Assembly: GCA_016794345.1 (NCBI GenBank)
Contig: JAEUKE010000186.1
Coordinates: forward strand, 1-64,000
Length of the DNA stretch: 64,000 bases
Source: Myxococcales bacterium
GTDB lineage: Bacteria; Myxococcota_A; Polyangia; Polyangiales; Polyangiaceae
Direction of reading: 5' to 3'
A program made the position numbers and the translations under genes. Positions 42,629-51,529 of the stretch are shown piece by piece. Position 1 is the first letter of the stretch, and each line of letters begins with the position of its first letter. A model generated the notes under the pieces. The model saw only the letters and a program-made list of their open reading frames with translations, was not told the DNA's origin and did no database searches.

Positions 42629-45600
42629 GTGTCCTCGATGAGCTCCGCGCGTACGGCGCGCTCGTCGTCGTCTGCCAGGCGACGCGCGCGCGAGACGCCG
42701 TCACCTCGGTGGGGGCAGAGCGCCGACGCGAGCGCGTCCGCGAGCTCCACCGCCGAGAGGCAGAGGTGGGTGTTCGTGTTGTAGCTGTCTGTGGTGCCGG
42801 CCCACTCCGAGGTGAGCGCCGCCACGAGATCGAGGCGCGAGATCGCCGCCGCGTAAGCCGCCAGCGCGCGGACGAGCCCGAGCCGCTCGACGGGGGAGAG
42901 CCGGCGGCCGAGGACCGCGCGCTCCGCCGTGAAGATGGCCTCCTCCCCGGGCTCCGCTCCGAGCAGATGGAGCGCGCCGGACAGGGCCAGGCGGGCGCCG
43001 GCCGAGCGAGCATCGCCGCCGCCGATCCGTTTGCGGAGCGCCTGGAGCGCCGAGGACAACACCCGCTTCGCCTCGTGATGCCGCAGGCTTCGGGCGCCGT
43101 CGGCGAGGCGCAGCGCGATCTCCGTCTGCTTGTCGGCAGGCAGCGCCGAGAGCCGCTCGGCGCACGTCGCGACGACGCCGTCGGTCACCTCGCTCGTCTC
43201 GAAGCGCTCCGCCAGCGGCAGCGCGCGGACGAGAATCCGCAGGGCGACGTCGGCGTCCGCGCGCGAGACCAGGGTCCCGAGCTGCGCGAGCCTCGGCGCG
43301 GCGATCCGGGCCGGGCACGCGCCGAGCGCGGCCACCACCGCGGACACGCTCTCCTCGAGCCCCGCCTCGGCGCCCTCCGCCGCTCGCCACGCCTCGTCGA
43401 CGACACGCTCCTTCTCCGCTCCTCGAGCCGCGCCGAGCACGGCCTGCACGAGCGCGAGCTTCGCGTCGCCGCGGGCCAGCCCGAACGTGCGGAAGGGATC
43501 GAGATCGGTCTCGGGGTCCATCGTTTTCACGCACTGGCGGACGCGGTCGACCTTGTATTGCTGCAGGCGATCGAGGTCCTCGTAGTGTTTGAGAACGCTG
43601 GGCGGGAGCGCCGCCGACTCGGGCTCACCTTCGAGGGCGTGCGCGAGGCGCGCGGAGAGCCACGCGACGAGCGTCGCGTGGACCGCGTCCTCGCTCGGGA
43701 TCTCGGCCCGCGCCACCGCCGCGAGCCGCTCCGCGCCGGCGGCGTCTCCAGCGCGCGCGAGCCCGACGGAGAACACGAGCCGAACGTACGAGAGCGTCAG
43801 GGACGCTGGCGCCTCGACGGGGCTCCTCGTGCGGGGCTGTCGCTCGAGGAAGCCCAGAAGATCGACGAGAGCCTGACGGCGCGCCTCTGCCGCGGGGCCC
43901 TCGGCGCGGCGAACGGCGCGGGGCAGATCGCGCGACAGAGACAGCCCCCGCTCGAGCCGAGCGAAGGCCCGATCGCGCGCCCGTGCGAGGAGGAGCTCGT
44001 CGCCCCCCGATGCGGTCGCGATGGCGCGCATCCCGATCCAGAGCGAGCGCACACAGAGCAAGTCGCCGGCGCGCTCGAACAGCTCGAAGGAGCGGAGGAG
44101 CACCTCCTCGGGGAGAGGCGGGGTGAGGCCGAGGGACGCGGCGACGACGTCGCCGACGAGGGTGCTCAGGGTGTCCGCGTCCACCGACGAGGCGGCGGCC
44201 TCCGGCCGGTGCCTCTCCTCACGCGGACGGCTCGCGAGCCAGTCGGTGACGGCCGCGCCGGCGTGCGCCGACCTGCCGAAGACCAGGCGGGCGCGGCAGA
44301 CGGAGGCGTCGCGATGGAGCCGGGCGCGATCGTAGCGCCGCGCGAGCTCCAGCCACTCGAGATCGCGTGACGGGTCCGCGAGCGGGGCGTCGCTCGCCGC
44401 AACGGACGCCTCGAGCTCGACGAGCGCACGATCCGCGTCGTCCACCTCTCGCAGCTCCGCCTGCGGCGCCGCTCTCGACGTTTGCGCCGACAGCGAGGGC
44501 ACGACAACCGGAGCGGCCGGCGCCGGCGCAGCACGCGTGGCTCGGCGAGGCTTCGCGGGGACAGGCGCGCTCGGCTCTTCGGCGCGTGGCGTCGGGACGG
44601 CCGCCGGCTCGGGCTCCCCCTCGAGGACCTCGAAGGCTCGAGGCTCGAAACACACCGCGCGGACCCAGGGCTCGATCGTCGAGGTGTCGGCCGCCAGCTC
44701 GACCCAGTCGACGAGCGGGGCGAAATCGCGAACAGAGACCGACTCAACAATGACGGTTCCGTCACTTTTCTGGGCGAGCCAGCGGAGCCGCTCGTCGGGC
44801 CCGCCGACGACGGCTCGAAGTCGATCCGCCCACACGGGCGGGTGCAGGCGCCGGTCGGCCGGAAGGTAGACGTCGGCGAGCTCGGGGTGCGCCGCGTAGG
44901 CCTCGCCCGCCGGATAGAAGGGTGTCGGGGTCGCGGCGAGCAGCGCGACCGAAGGCGCCGCAGCGTCGCCCCAGGCGACGAAGCGCAGCGAGCGAAGCAG
45001 CTCCTCGGGCGCGCTCTCCGCGAGCTCGTCGAGGACTCGATGGGCGCTCTCCCGGATGATCCAGAGCGTCGGATCTTTCGGGGCAACGGCGCGGGCGAGC
45101 GAGAGAGCGACCCTTCGCTTCGGCAACGTCACGGGCGGGCCCGGCGATCGAGCCTCGGCCAGGGTGAGCTCGAGGTGGTCCCACACCGGCTGGAAACGGC
45201 CCGGCCGGATCGTCTCGACCTCGCCGCGCCCACCGACGAGGACGAGCTCGCCGGCGGCCGTCCGCACGCCGCTCATGGCGCGATGGCTGAAGCCGAGCGC
45301 GACCCACACGACGTCGTTTGCGTCGCTCACCGGAGCGTAAGCCGCCACGCGGGAGGCCTCCTCCAGGCAGCGCTCGACGACGTAGTGTGAAGGCCGGCGA
45401 GCGCGGAGGAGCGCGCCGCCGTCGAACGCTGCGACCTCGACCAGCTCGCTGCCCTTCGTGAGCAGCTCGACCGCGAGCTCGAGGCCGCCGCCTTCGCGGC
45501 GGTCGACGAAGAGCACGGTGCCATAGGTCACCGCGGTCTTCTCCGGGCGGACGATGGCCGGCCAGAACGGCGCGCGCTCCGTCGCCTCGGGCAGCTCGGC

Positions 45601-45801
45601 CGCGCGAACGCCGAGGGCGGCGAGCGCGGCCTTGCTCTTCGCGTCGAGCCCGGCGGCCTCGACCACCAGCGCCGGTGCGCCGCGCTCCCCCGGGATACGG
45701 GCGAACCGGGTCGACCGCGCCGCGACGTCGGGTGGGATCAGCGCGGCGCCGAGCGCGTATGCGAGGGAGGCCTCGCTCTCGAACCGAAGCGCTCGCGTCA
45801 T
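42625..45801 (-). CDS. Very large unknown protein of the FtsH/MoxR operon
   Basis: The protein has 1058 residues, with no signal or membrane segment. The N-terminal 400 residues contain strand-rich segments (VTYGTVLFVDRREGGGLELA, TLWIIRESAHRVLDELAESA). After a Pro/Ala linker (about 395-450) the C-terminal 550 residues are helical, with many Arg and Ala, like alpha-solenoid repeats. It overlaps the genes on both sides by four bases. In the published ternary systems a large partner of unknown function is common; the numbered family cannot be assigned by eye. It may be the scaffold or substrate carrier. Confidence 0.65.
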   Translation of the reverse strand: MTRALRFESEASLAYALGAALIPPDVAARSTRFARIPGERGAPALVVEAAGLDAKSKAALAALGVRAAELPEATERAPFWPAIVRPEKTAVTYGTVLFVDRREGGGLELAVELLTKGSELVEVAAFDGGALLRARRPSHYVVERCLEEASRVAAYAPVSDANDVVWVALGFSHRAMSGVRTAAGELVLVGGRGEVETIRPGRFQPVWDHLELTLAEARSPGPPVTLPKRRVALSLARAVAPKDPTLWIIRESAHRVLDELAESAPEELLRSLRFVAWGDAAAPSVALLAATPTPFYPAGEAYAAHPELADVYLPADRRLHPPVWADRLRAVVGGPDERLRWLAQKSDGTVIVESVSVRDFAPLVDWVELAADTSTIEPWVRAVCFEPRAFEVLEGEPEPAAVPTPRAEEPSAPVPAKPRRATRAAPAPAAPVVVPSLSAQTSRAAPQAELREVDDADRALVELEASVAASDAPLADPSRDLEWLELARRYDRARLHRDASVCRARLVFGRSAHAGAAVTDWLASRPREERHRPEAAASSVDADTLSTLVGDVVAASLGLTPPLPEEVLLRSFELFERAGDLLCVRSLWIGMRAIATASGGDELLLARARDRAFARLERGLSLSRDLPRAVRRAEGPAAEARRQALVDLLGFLERQPRTRSPVEAPASLTLSYVRLVFSVGLARAGDAAGAERLAAVARAEIPSEDAVHATLVAWLSARLAHALEGEPESAALPPSVLKHYEDLDRLQQYKVDRVRQCVKTMDPETDLDPFRTFGLARGDAKLALVQAVLGAARGAEKERVVDEAWRAAEGAEAGLEESVSAVVAALGACPARIAAPRLAQLGTLVSRADADVALRILVRALPLAERFETSEVTDGVVATCAERLSALPADKQTEIALRLADGARSLRHHEAKRVLSSALQALRKRIGGGDARSAGARLALSGALHLLGAEPGEEAIFTAERAVLGRRLSPVERLGLVRALAAYAAAISRLDLVAALTSEWAGTTDSYNTNTHLCLSAVELADALASALCPHRGDGVSRARRLADDDERAVRAELIEDT

Positions 45802-46070
45802 CGACCTCTTGTCTTGGCCGGGCTCGCCTCCGGCTCGGCCAGAGGCTCGTCCAGCGCGGACCGGACCTCGGCCCCGCCGCCGCGCTCGACGATGACGTTG
45901 CCGAGCTCGGACGCCTGGAGGAGGCCGCCTTCGAGCAGGCGGTCGACGATGCGCCGGTGCTCGTCTTCGTGCTCGAACGGGAGCGCGTCCGCGTCGCTCG
46001 TGTAGGAAATGATGACGTCCTTGCGACCGGTCGCCTTGTCCACCACGAGCCGGATCGTGACCTCAGCCAT
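45798..46070 (-). CDS. Small unknown protein linking FtsH-like and large subunit
   Basis: The protein has 90 residues. MAEVTIRLVVDKATGRKD and DALPFEHEDEHRRIVDRLLE suggest a beta strand pair followed by helices. It starts within the last eight bases of the FtsH-like gene, at an ATG preceded by nine A bases. Its own stop overlaps the next start (ATGA). A recurring small subunit of the ternary-type systems is likely, but no name is given. Confidence 0.65.
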   Translation of the reverse strand: MAEVTIRLVVDKATGRKDVIISYTSDADALPFEHEDEHRRIVDRLLEGGLLQASELGNVIVERGGGAEVRSALDEPLAEPEASPAKTRGR

Positions 46071-48168
46071 TTTTTTTTGCTCCTAGCCCGGAGAGCGTCG
46101 CGCTGTCGACGACCTTCCTCTCGATCAAGAGCGCGGTGAGCGCCGCGAGCAGATCGCGTTGGTCCTCGAGGATGCGTCGAGCGCGCCGCCGCGATGTCGT
46201 CAGGATCTCGAGGACCGCTTGATCGACCAGCGCGCGCGTCGCGTCGGAGAGCGCGCGATCCGCCACGCCGCCGCGAGGCTCCGCCGTACGCACGACGCCG
46301 ACGGCCTCCTCCGCCATTCCGAGCTCGAGCACCATGGCCCGCGCGATGGCGGTCGCTGCCGCGATGTCGTGCTCCGCGCCCACCGAGACGTCCTGGAGCG
46401 CCAGCGCCTCGGCCTCCCGTCCGCCGAACAGCGTGGCGATGCGGTCCTCGAGCTGGGTGCGTGTGACCACGTACCGGTGGGCCGGATCGGCGAAGGAGAC
46501 GGCGCCGAGCGCTCCTCCGATGTCACCCTGGATCGAGATTCGCTCGATGGGCGGCGCGTTCGGGCAAAACAGGGCGACGATGGCGTGTCCGGCCTCGTGC
46601 GTCGCGACGACGCGCTCCTCGGCGGCCGTGAGGCGGGGCCGCTCGACGTATTCGATCAGCGCTTGCTCGACGTCCATCGGGCCGGTCGGGCCCGAGGTGT
46701 CCTCGCGGATGCGTCGTCGCGCGAGCGCGCGGCACAAGGCCTGGAGATGGTCGCCGGAGTACCGGGTCGAGCCGCCCTCCACCACCCCCGCGGTGCGGCG
46801 CACCGCGTAGTCGATCGCCTCCTCCGTCATGGTGAGGCCGAGGCGCCGGTCGTGCACCCGGACGATCGCCGCGCGGTCGATCGCGTCCGGATAGGGGATC
46901 TCGAGCTGGAACTCGAAGCGGCCGGGGCGCAGGAGGGCCGGGTCGAGCGACTCGGGGAGGTTGGTCGTCCCGACCACGAAGACCATCTCGTTCGATCGAA
47001 AGCCGTCCATCTCCGTGAGGAGCTGGTTCACCATCGAGTGCTCGACGCCGGAGCCCTCGAACGTCCCTCGCGCGGCGGCGAAGGCGTCGATCTCGTCGAA
47101 GACGATGATGCTCGGCGCGCTCTGCCTCGCGCGGAGGAACACGCGCCGCAGGTTCTCCTCGCTCTCGCCGACCCATTTGCTCTTCAGCTCGGGCCCGCTC
47201 ACCACCAGCACCGCCGCGCCGAGCGCAGTGGCCATTGCCTTGGCGAAGAGGGTCTTGCCCGTTCCGGGCGGCCCCCAGAAGATCATGCCCCGTGGCACGA
47301 GGCTCTCGACCGCCTCGACCCGCGAGGGGTCGAGCGTCGTCTCCTTCGAGGCGAGCAGATCGAGGATCTCCCGCCGGAGCCGGCTCTTCACGCGCTCGTA
47401 GCCCCCGATATCCGACGTGAGGTCGATGTCGGGCAGCTCGAAATCGGTCGCTTGGGTCGCCGCGCGGAGCTCCCCCAGCGCTCGGGATGGATCGCTCGGG
47501 TAGTCCTCGCCCTCGAGGGTGGCGAGCAGACGACGGAGCCGCACCGCGTTGACGCCCGACACGTATTTGTAGAGCCGGTAGGGGGAGAAGCTCCGGCCGA
47601 GCTTGCGCGCCTCGCGGCGCGTGACGAGCTGAGGGAGGCGGTCGCGTGGGATCCCGACGATCGCGTGTCGCTTGGGGAACAGCGCCGCGATCACCTCGGG
47701 GATCGAGAAGCTCGGGTCGCGGAAGCCGAGCCAAACGATGTTCGGGTTCTCGTAGAGGAGCGCGATCACCTCGCGCGCCTCGCTCGTCGGCCCGCCCCCG
47801 CCCGCTGCGACGAGGAGATCGAGGTGAGGCAGGACGATCACGCGCTCCTGGACCGCGCCCCGCACCGCCTCCCTCACCTGGTGGATCATCATCCCCACGA
47901 TCCCCCCGGGCGGAGGCGGCCCCTCCCAGTCGGCCGGCGGCCGACCGTCGAGGTAGACCGTCTGGCGGCCGTCGCGCTTCAAGCGGTCGCGAACGGCCTT
48001 GAACAGGTAAGGCGTGAGCTCCTTGTCGCACTCGACGAGGACCGGGAGCCCACGCGAGAGCTGGTCGGCCATCGTCGCGATCTCGGTCGGATAAGCGAGC
48101 GTCACGGCGTCGAACGGCGTGAGCTCGACCGGGAGCAGATCTTCGGCGACGGAGATGGGGGTCGTCAT
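46063..48168 (-). CDS. Soluble FtsH-like AAA+ ATPase with M41 zinc protease domain
   Basis: The protein has 701 residues. The first 220 residues look like a degenerate AAA module (VIVLPHLDLL resembles Walker B). A complete AAA+ domain follows: Walker A GPPGTGKT (299-306), Walker B IIVFDEID (354-361) and second-region homology LRPGRFEFQLEIPYPD. The M41 peptidase has HEAGH (524-528) and the third-ligand region GAEHDIAAAT. Unlike housekeeping FtsH it has no N-terminal membrane helices, so it is cytoplasmic. It overlaps the upstream gene by four bases and the downstream one by eight. This is the core of an FtsH/MoxR ternary-type system; peptidase and ATPase residues are all present. Confidence 0.9.
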   Translation of the reverse strand: MTTPISVAEDLLPVELTPFDAVTLAYPTEIATMADQLSRGLPVLVECDKELTPYLFKAVRDRLKRDGRQTVYLDGRPPADWEGPPPPGGIVGMMIHQVREAVRGAVQERVIVLPHLDLLVAAGGGGPTSEAREVIALLYENPNIVWLGFRDPSFSIPEVIAALFPKRHAIVGIPRDRLPQLVTRREARKLGRSFSPYRLYKYVSGVNAVRLRRLLATLEGEDYPSDPSRALGELRAATQATDFELPDIDLTSDIGGYERVKSRLRREILDLLASKETTLDPSRVEAVESLVPRGMIFWGPPGTGKTLFAKAMATALGAAVLVVSGPELKSKWVGESEENLRRVFLRARQSAPSIIVFDEIDAFAAARGTFEGSGVEHSMVNQLLTEMDGFRSNEMVFVVGTTNLPESLDPALLRPGRFEFQLEIPYPDAIDRAAIVRVHDRRLGLTMTEEAIDYAVRRTAGVVEGGSTRYSGDHLQALCRALARRRIREDTSGPTGPMDVEQALIEYVERPRLTAAEERVVATHEAGHAIVALFCPNAPPIERISIQGDIGGALGAVSFADPAHRYVVTRTQLEDRIATLFGGREAEALALQDVSVGAEHDIAAATAIARAMVLELGMAEEAVGVVRTAEPRGGVADRALSDATRALVDQAVLEILTTSRRRARRILEDQRDLLAALTALLIERKVVDSATLSGLGAKKNG
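46070..46078 (-). other. A9 tract at the FtsH-like/small-protein junction
   Basis: The coding strand reads GGAGC, nine A bases, then TGGCTGA. It gives the end of the FtsH-like protein (GAKKNG, stop) and, one frame over, the ATG of the 90-residue protein. Homopolymer runs of this length are rare in such GC-rich DNA, and runs of nine A are known sites of transcriptional slippage. Confidence 0.6.
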
Positions 48169-48719
48169 ACGCGGATCCGGATGGTGAGCGAGCCCGTCTC
48201 CGGATCCTCGGCGACGCTCTCGATCTCGCCGAGGCGCGCCGCCTTCCGGCGCAATGCCTCCTGGGTCACCTTGACGCTGATCCGATCGAGCTCGGCGCGC
48301 AGGTCGGCCAGCCCGGCCTCGAGCTCCGCCGTGACGGCGCGGCGCTCTCGCTCGCGCTCGTCGTCGAGCGCGGCCTCGGCTTGGCGGCGAACGGCCGCTC
48401 GTTGCTCGTCGGTCACCTCCGCCGTCTCGCTGGCCACGACTCTCACCTCGGTCTTCTCCACCGTGCGCTCGGAGCGCTTGCCCACGTGCACCCGGCGCGC
48501 TGCGAGGTCGATTTCGACCACGACCCCCGAGGCGGCCTCACGGCGAGCCCTGCCGGTCTCGATGACGAAGCCTCGCCGCGCGAGCTCCTCCGACAGGATC
48601 TGGGTCTCCTCCTCGCGGGGGACGATCTGCAGCAGATCGAGAGCACACTCCACACCGTCCTCGACCACGACGTGGCGGCGCGCCGTCTCGGCGATACGCA
48701 AGCGATACGGGCGGCTCAT
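48165..48719 (-). CDS. First protein of the FtsH/MoxR operon, unknown
   Basis: The protein has 184 residues from the ATG at 48719 (MSRPYRLRIAETARRHV), with AAGGAG closely upstream. A strand-rich N-terminal half (VCALDLLQIV-like segment and VVVEIDLAARRVHVGKRSE) is followed by a charged helix pair (ERERRAVTAELEAGLADL) and a final strand (GSLTIRIRV). No family was recognised. It overlaps the FtsH-like gene by four bases (ATGA) and is first in the string, diverging from the metallopeptidase-like gene 85 bases away. Confidence 0.65.
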   Translation of the reverse strand: MSRPYRLRIAETARRHVVVEDGVECALDLLQIVPREEETQILSEELARRGFVIETGRARREAASGVVVEIDLAARRVHVGKRSERTVEKTEVRVVASETAEVTDEQRAAVRRQAEAALDDERERERRAVTAELEAGLADLRAELDRISVKVTQEALRRKAARLGEIESVAEDPETGSLTIRIRV

Positions 48720-48804
48720 GGCTCCTTCGCGACATCGTCGCTCGGACTCGCCGCCAACTCCAGGCTCGAGCGCGGCCTCCGAGAGGAGATAAGCTGCGAA
48801 GATC

Positions 48805-49785
48805 ATGATGCGGAGGCGCTCGCTCCTGGTCGGCGTCGGCTGCCTGGCCGCCCTGCCGGCATGCCGCGAACGCCGCGGCCGGGTGTGGGCCGCGCGGATT
48901 CCGCCCAACGGCCCGCCTCCCCAGCCCAGCCCAACCGCGGCGGGGCTGCTGCCGGAGGCAACGATGCTCGGTGACGGGCGCACGCCGACCTTCACTCCGG
49001 TGGCCTACGCGGAGCATGTCGCCGCGCTCGAGCAGCGGCTCTCGAGCATCGGCGCGGGTCCCCTGGCGATGCGCATCGAGGACCCATTCGTCGTTGCCGG
49101 TGACGATTCGACCGAGACCCTCGCGGTGCGCTCCAGGGTCGTGCGCTGGGCCGCCGACATGCTGGAGAAGGGCTTCTTCGACAAGAGACCCGGGAGGATC
49201 CTGGACGTGTTCCTCTTTCGTTCAGCGGCGTCCTACCAGAGGGGCGTGCGGCTGCTCACGGGCGACGAGCCCCGAACGCCCTTCGGGTTCTACTCGTCGG
49301 AACACGACGGCTTGTTCATGAACATCTCCACCGGCGGGGGAACGCTCGTCCACGAGATCGTTCACCCGTACGTCGAAGCCGACTTCGAAGGGGCTCCCGC
49401 CTGGCTCAACGAAGGGCTCGGCTCGCTCTTCGAGCAATCGGGCGAGCGCGGCGGGCATATCGTGGGCTACACGAATTGGCGGCTTCATCCCTTGCAGCGT
49501 GCCATCGCCGATCGCCGGGTGCCCAGCTTCCGGACTCTGTGCTCGATGAGCCATCGGAACTTTTACGACGGCGACCCGGACGTCAACTACGGGCAGGCGC
49601 GTTACCTGATGTACTACCTCCAGGAGACCGCGCTGCTCCGGACGTTCTACAAGTCCTTTCGCGCGACCAGGATGAAGGACCCATCTGGCTACGCGACGCT
49701 CGTTGCGACGCTCGGCAAGCCCGACATGGCGGACTTCCAGAAGCGCTGGACCGAATACGTGCTCAGTCTGCGTTTCGACGGGTAG
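48805..49785 (+). CDS. Metallopeptidase-like lipoprotein (HExxH)
   Basis: The protein has 326 residues. MMRRRSLLVGVGCLAALPAC is a Tat-like signal with a lipobox (Cys20). HEIVH (183-187), and NEGLGSLFE about 16 residues later, make a gluzincin-type zinc site with Glu203 as a possible third ligand. An extracellular or periplasmic zinc peptidase is likely; related families include DUF1570-type proteins. It lies on the opposite strand, between the FtsH/MoxR operon and the radical SAM pair. It may be a passenger or part of the system. Confidence 0.72.
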   Translation: MMRRRSLLVGVGCLAALPACRERRGRVWAARIPPNGPPPQPSPTAAGLLPEATMLGDGRTPTFTPVAYAEHVAALEQRLSSIGAGPLAMRIEDPFVVAGDDSTETLAVRSRVVRWAADMLEKGFFDKRPGRILDVFLFRSAASYQRGVRLLTGDEPRTPFGFYSSEHDGLFMNISTGGGTLVHEIVHPYVEADFEGAPAWLNEGLGSLFEQSGERGGHIVGYTNWRLHPLQRAIADRRVPSFRTLCSMSHRNFYDGDPDVNYGQARYLMYYLQETALLRTFYKSFRATRMKDPSGYATLVATLGKPDMADFQKRWTEYVLSLRFDG

Positions 49786-49809
49786 CCGCAGCGAGTGCCC
49801 CCTTTGGGC

Positions 49810-50886
49810 TCACGGCTCCTGTCCTCCCCGAAGGCTAGGCCCCTGCGCAGCCTCCAGACCCGAGAGAGCGCGCACGAGCGAATCCAGTTGGGGCGCGCGC
49901 GCCGGGCCCAATAGCGGCACGGCCTCGAGCGCCGTGAGGATGTGCTGCGCACGGTCGAAGTCGTCGTCCACGAAGCCGACCGAGCGCGCTCGCTTCTGGA
50001 CGGCGCGGTACACATCGACGACCTCGAACCAGGCCAGCGCGGAGCGCGCCATGTCCTGGCGGGCGGACAGCGGGAGCGGCTCGGCCGCGCGAGGCATCCA
50101 CGCCGCGGGCTCGGTCCCGCGCGGCGCGACGAGCAACGAATCGATCCCGCGAAGAACGAAGAGGCCGAGGTCCGGACGCCCGGCCTCGAGCGCCGCGCGG
50201 ACGAACGCGACGGTTCGATCGCGGATGGACTCGGTCGCCCGAGAGACGCCAGCCGGGGACGCGAGCTGCCGTCGTGAGCGTTCGGCGAGCACGATCTTCG
50301 AGGCCAGGTCGGCCTCGAGCGCCTCGACGACGATCGCGCCTGGCCCGTCGAGGAGGACCCCGAACCGTGGTTGGGGGGCTGCGCCGACGTGGACGGGAAA
50401 CGCGACGGAGGCGAGCACCGAGGCGGAGAACGGATAGGCGCCGAGGACCGGCGCGAAGCCTGCTTCGAGGCAGCGCTCGGCCGCGAGGTAGAAGAAGATC
50501 TCGTCTCCGAGGGCCAGCGGTGGCGGCGCGCGCCGTGGCACCTGGCCGGCGCCGAGGTCGGAAGAAACCAGGTAGGCGAGCAGGTGGGCCGTCGCGGCGG
50601 TCACGCGGAACGGAGGCGCCTCATGTCGCTCCCACACGCGGCCCTTCTTGGAGACGCCACCGTTCGCGTCGAGGGAACGCGACCGCCGGCCACCTCCGCG
50701 TCGCACGAGGCTCCGCACGAGCCCCTTCCGGAGCGTGTCCTCCAGGACCTCGATCGCCTCCGGCCGCATGGCCGGTCGCTTGCGCGGCGTGGAGAGCAGA
50801 TCGACGGCCGCTCGCCCCGGCAAGAGCCCCAGGATCGATCGGGCGACCTGGACGACCTCGGCCTCGCTCGGATGGAGCGAGATCAT
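49810..50886 (-). CDS. Unknown protein coupled to the radical SAM activase-like gene
   Basis: The protein has 358 residues with no signal or clear membrane segment. It is Ala/Arg-rich with mixed helices and a strand-rich middle (FGVLLDGPGAIVVEALEADL). Its ATG overlaps the radical SAM stop by four bases (ATGA), so the two are coupled. As a partner next to the FtsH/MoxR operon it may be one of the numbered ternary families, but this was not recognised. An HTH-like part at the start (LRKGLVRSLVRRG) is possible. Confidence 0.6.
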   Translation of the reverse strand: MISLHPSEAEVVQVARSILGLLPGRAAVDLLSTPRKRPAMRPEAIEVLEDTLRKGLVRSLVRRGGGRRSRSLDANGGVSKKGRVWERHEAPPFRVTAATAHLLAYLVSSDLGAGQVPRRAPPPLALGDEIFFYLAAERCLEAGFAPVLGAYPFSASVLASVAFPVHVGAAPQPRFGVLLDGPGAIVVEALEADLASKIVLAERSRRQLASPAGVSRATESIRDRTVAFVRAALEAGRPDLGLFVLRGIDSLLVAPRGTEPAAWMPRAAEPLPLSARQDMARSALAWFEVVDVYRAVQKRARSVGFVDDDFDRAQHILTALEAVPLLGPARAPQLDSLVRALSGLEAAQGPSLRGGQEP

Positions 50887-51491
50887 CGGGACCTCACCTT
50901 GCGCGCCGGGCCCTCACGCTCGAACCGCCGGACCGCCGGCGCCCAGCCGACGATCTCCAGCGCACCGCCCGTGAGCCGGAGCTCCACCGTGTTCGGCCCT
51001 CGCATGCGCGGGTCGTCGGCAGCGTAGCGATCGCTCAAGAAATGCAGCCGCTGGTTTTGCGAGCCGAGCCAGCGCCACGCCGAGCCTGGCTGCTGTCGAT
51101 CGAACGGGCCGTCGGCGAGCAGATCCGTCGCGTCGAGGAGCGCGTGCACGGCCGGGTCGGCGGAGGCGCGAAGCCGTTCCAGCGTGTGACCGGTGAAGGT
51201 CATGACGGTTCGGCCTGCGCGACGCACCGCGCTCGCGACGCGAGCGAGCGCTGCAGCCTGCTCGAACGGCTCGCCGCCGAGGAACGTGACGCCCTCGAGA
51301 TCGGGCTCGGCCGCGATCTCCGCCGCGATCTCCGCAGCCGAGACCTGCTCGCCACGCTCGGGGTCGAACATCTCGGGGTTGCAGCAGCCGGCGCACCGGA
51401 TCGTGCAGCCTTGCACCCAGAGCGCGTACCGTTCGCCCGGCCCCTCGGCCGACGTGCGCCGGACCCGGTGCGCGACCCGAAGCTTCGGCAT
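50883..51491 (-). CDS. Small radical SAM protein, NrdG/activase-like
   Basis: The protein has 202 residues. The Cx3Cx2C motif is GCTIRCAGCC (Cys29, Cys33, Cys36), followed by NPEMFD and FLGGEPFEQAAALARV, as in anaerobic ribonucleotide reductase activating proteins and other single-cluster activases. No nrdD lies near. The partner is the coupled 358-residue gene, so this activase-like protein probably serves the local system or makes a radical on another target. The ATG at 51491 (MPKLRVAHRV) is chosen because upstream sequence is Arg/Pro-rich. Confidence 0.8.
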   Translation of the reverse strand: MPKLRVAHRVRRTSAEGPGERYALWVQGCTIRCAGCCNPEMFDPERGEQVSAAEIAAEIAAEPDLEGVTFLGGEPFEQAAALARVASAVRRAGRTVMTFTGHTLERLRASADPAVHALLDATDLLADGPFDRQQPGSAWRWLGSQNQRLHFLSDRYAADDPRMRGPNTVELRLTGGALEIVGWAPAVRRFEREGPARKVRSR

Positions 51492-51529
51492 GGGTGGTAC
51501 GGTACCGCAGACAATCCCGGGACGCGCGC

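Noticed and set aside
46063..48168. Calling the AAA+ protease housekeeping FtsH
   Set aside because: It lacks the N-terminal membrane helices, carries an extra degenerate AAA-like module, and lies in an operon with MoxR.
50883..51491. Calling the small radical SAM protein nrdG
   Set aside because: The motif fits, but no class III ribonucleotide reductase is near and the partner is an unknown protein, so only activase-like is claimed.
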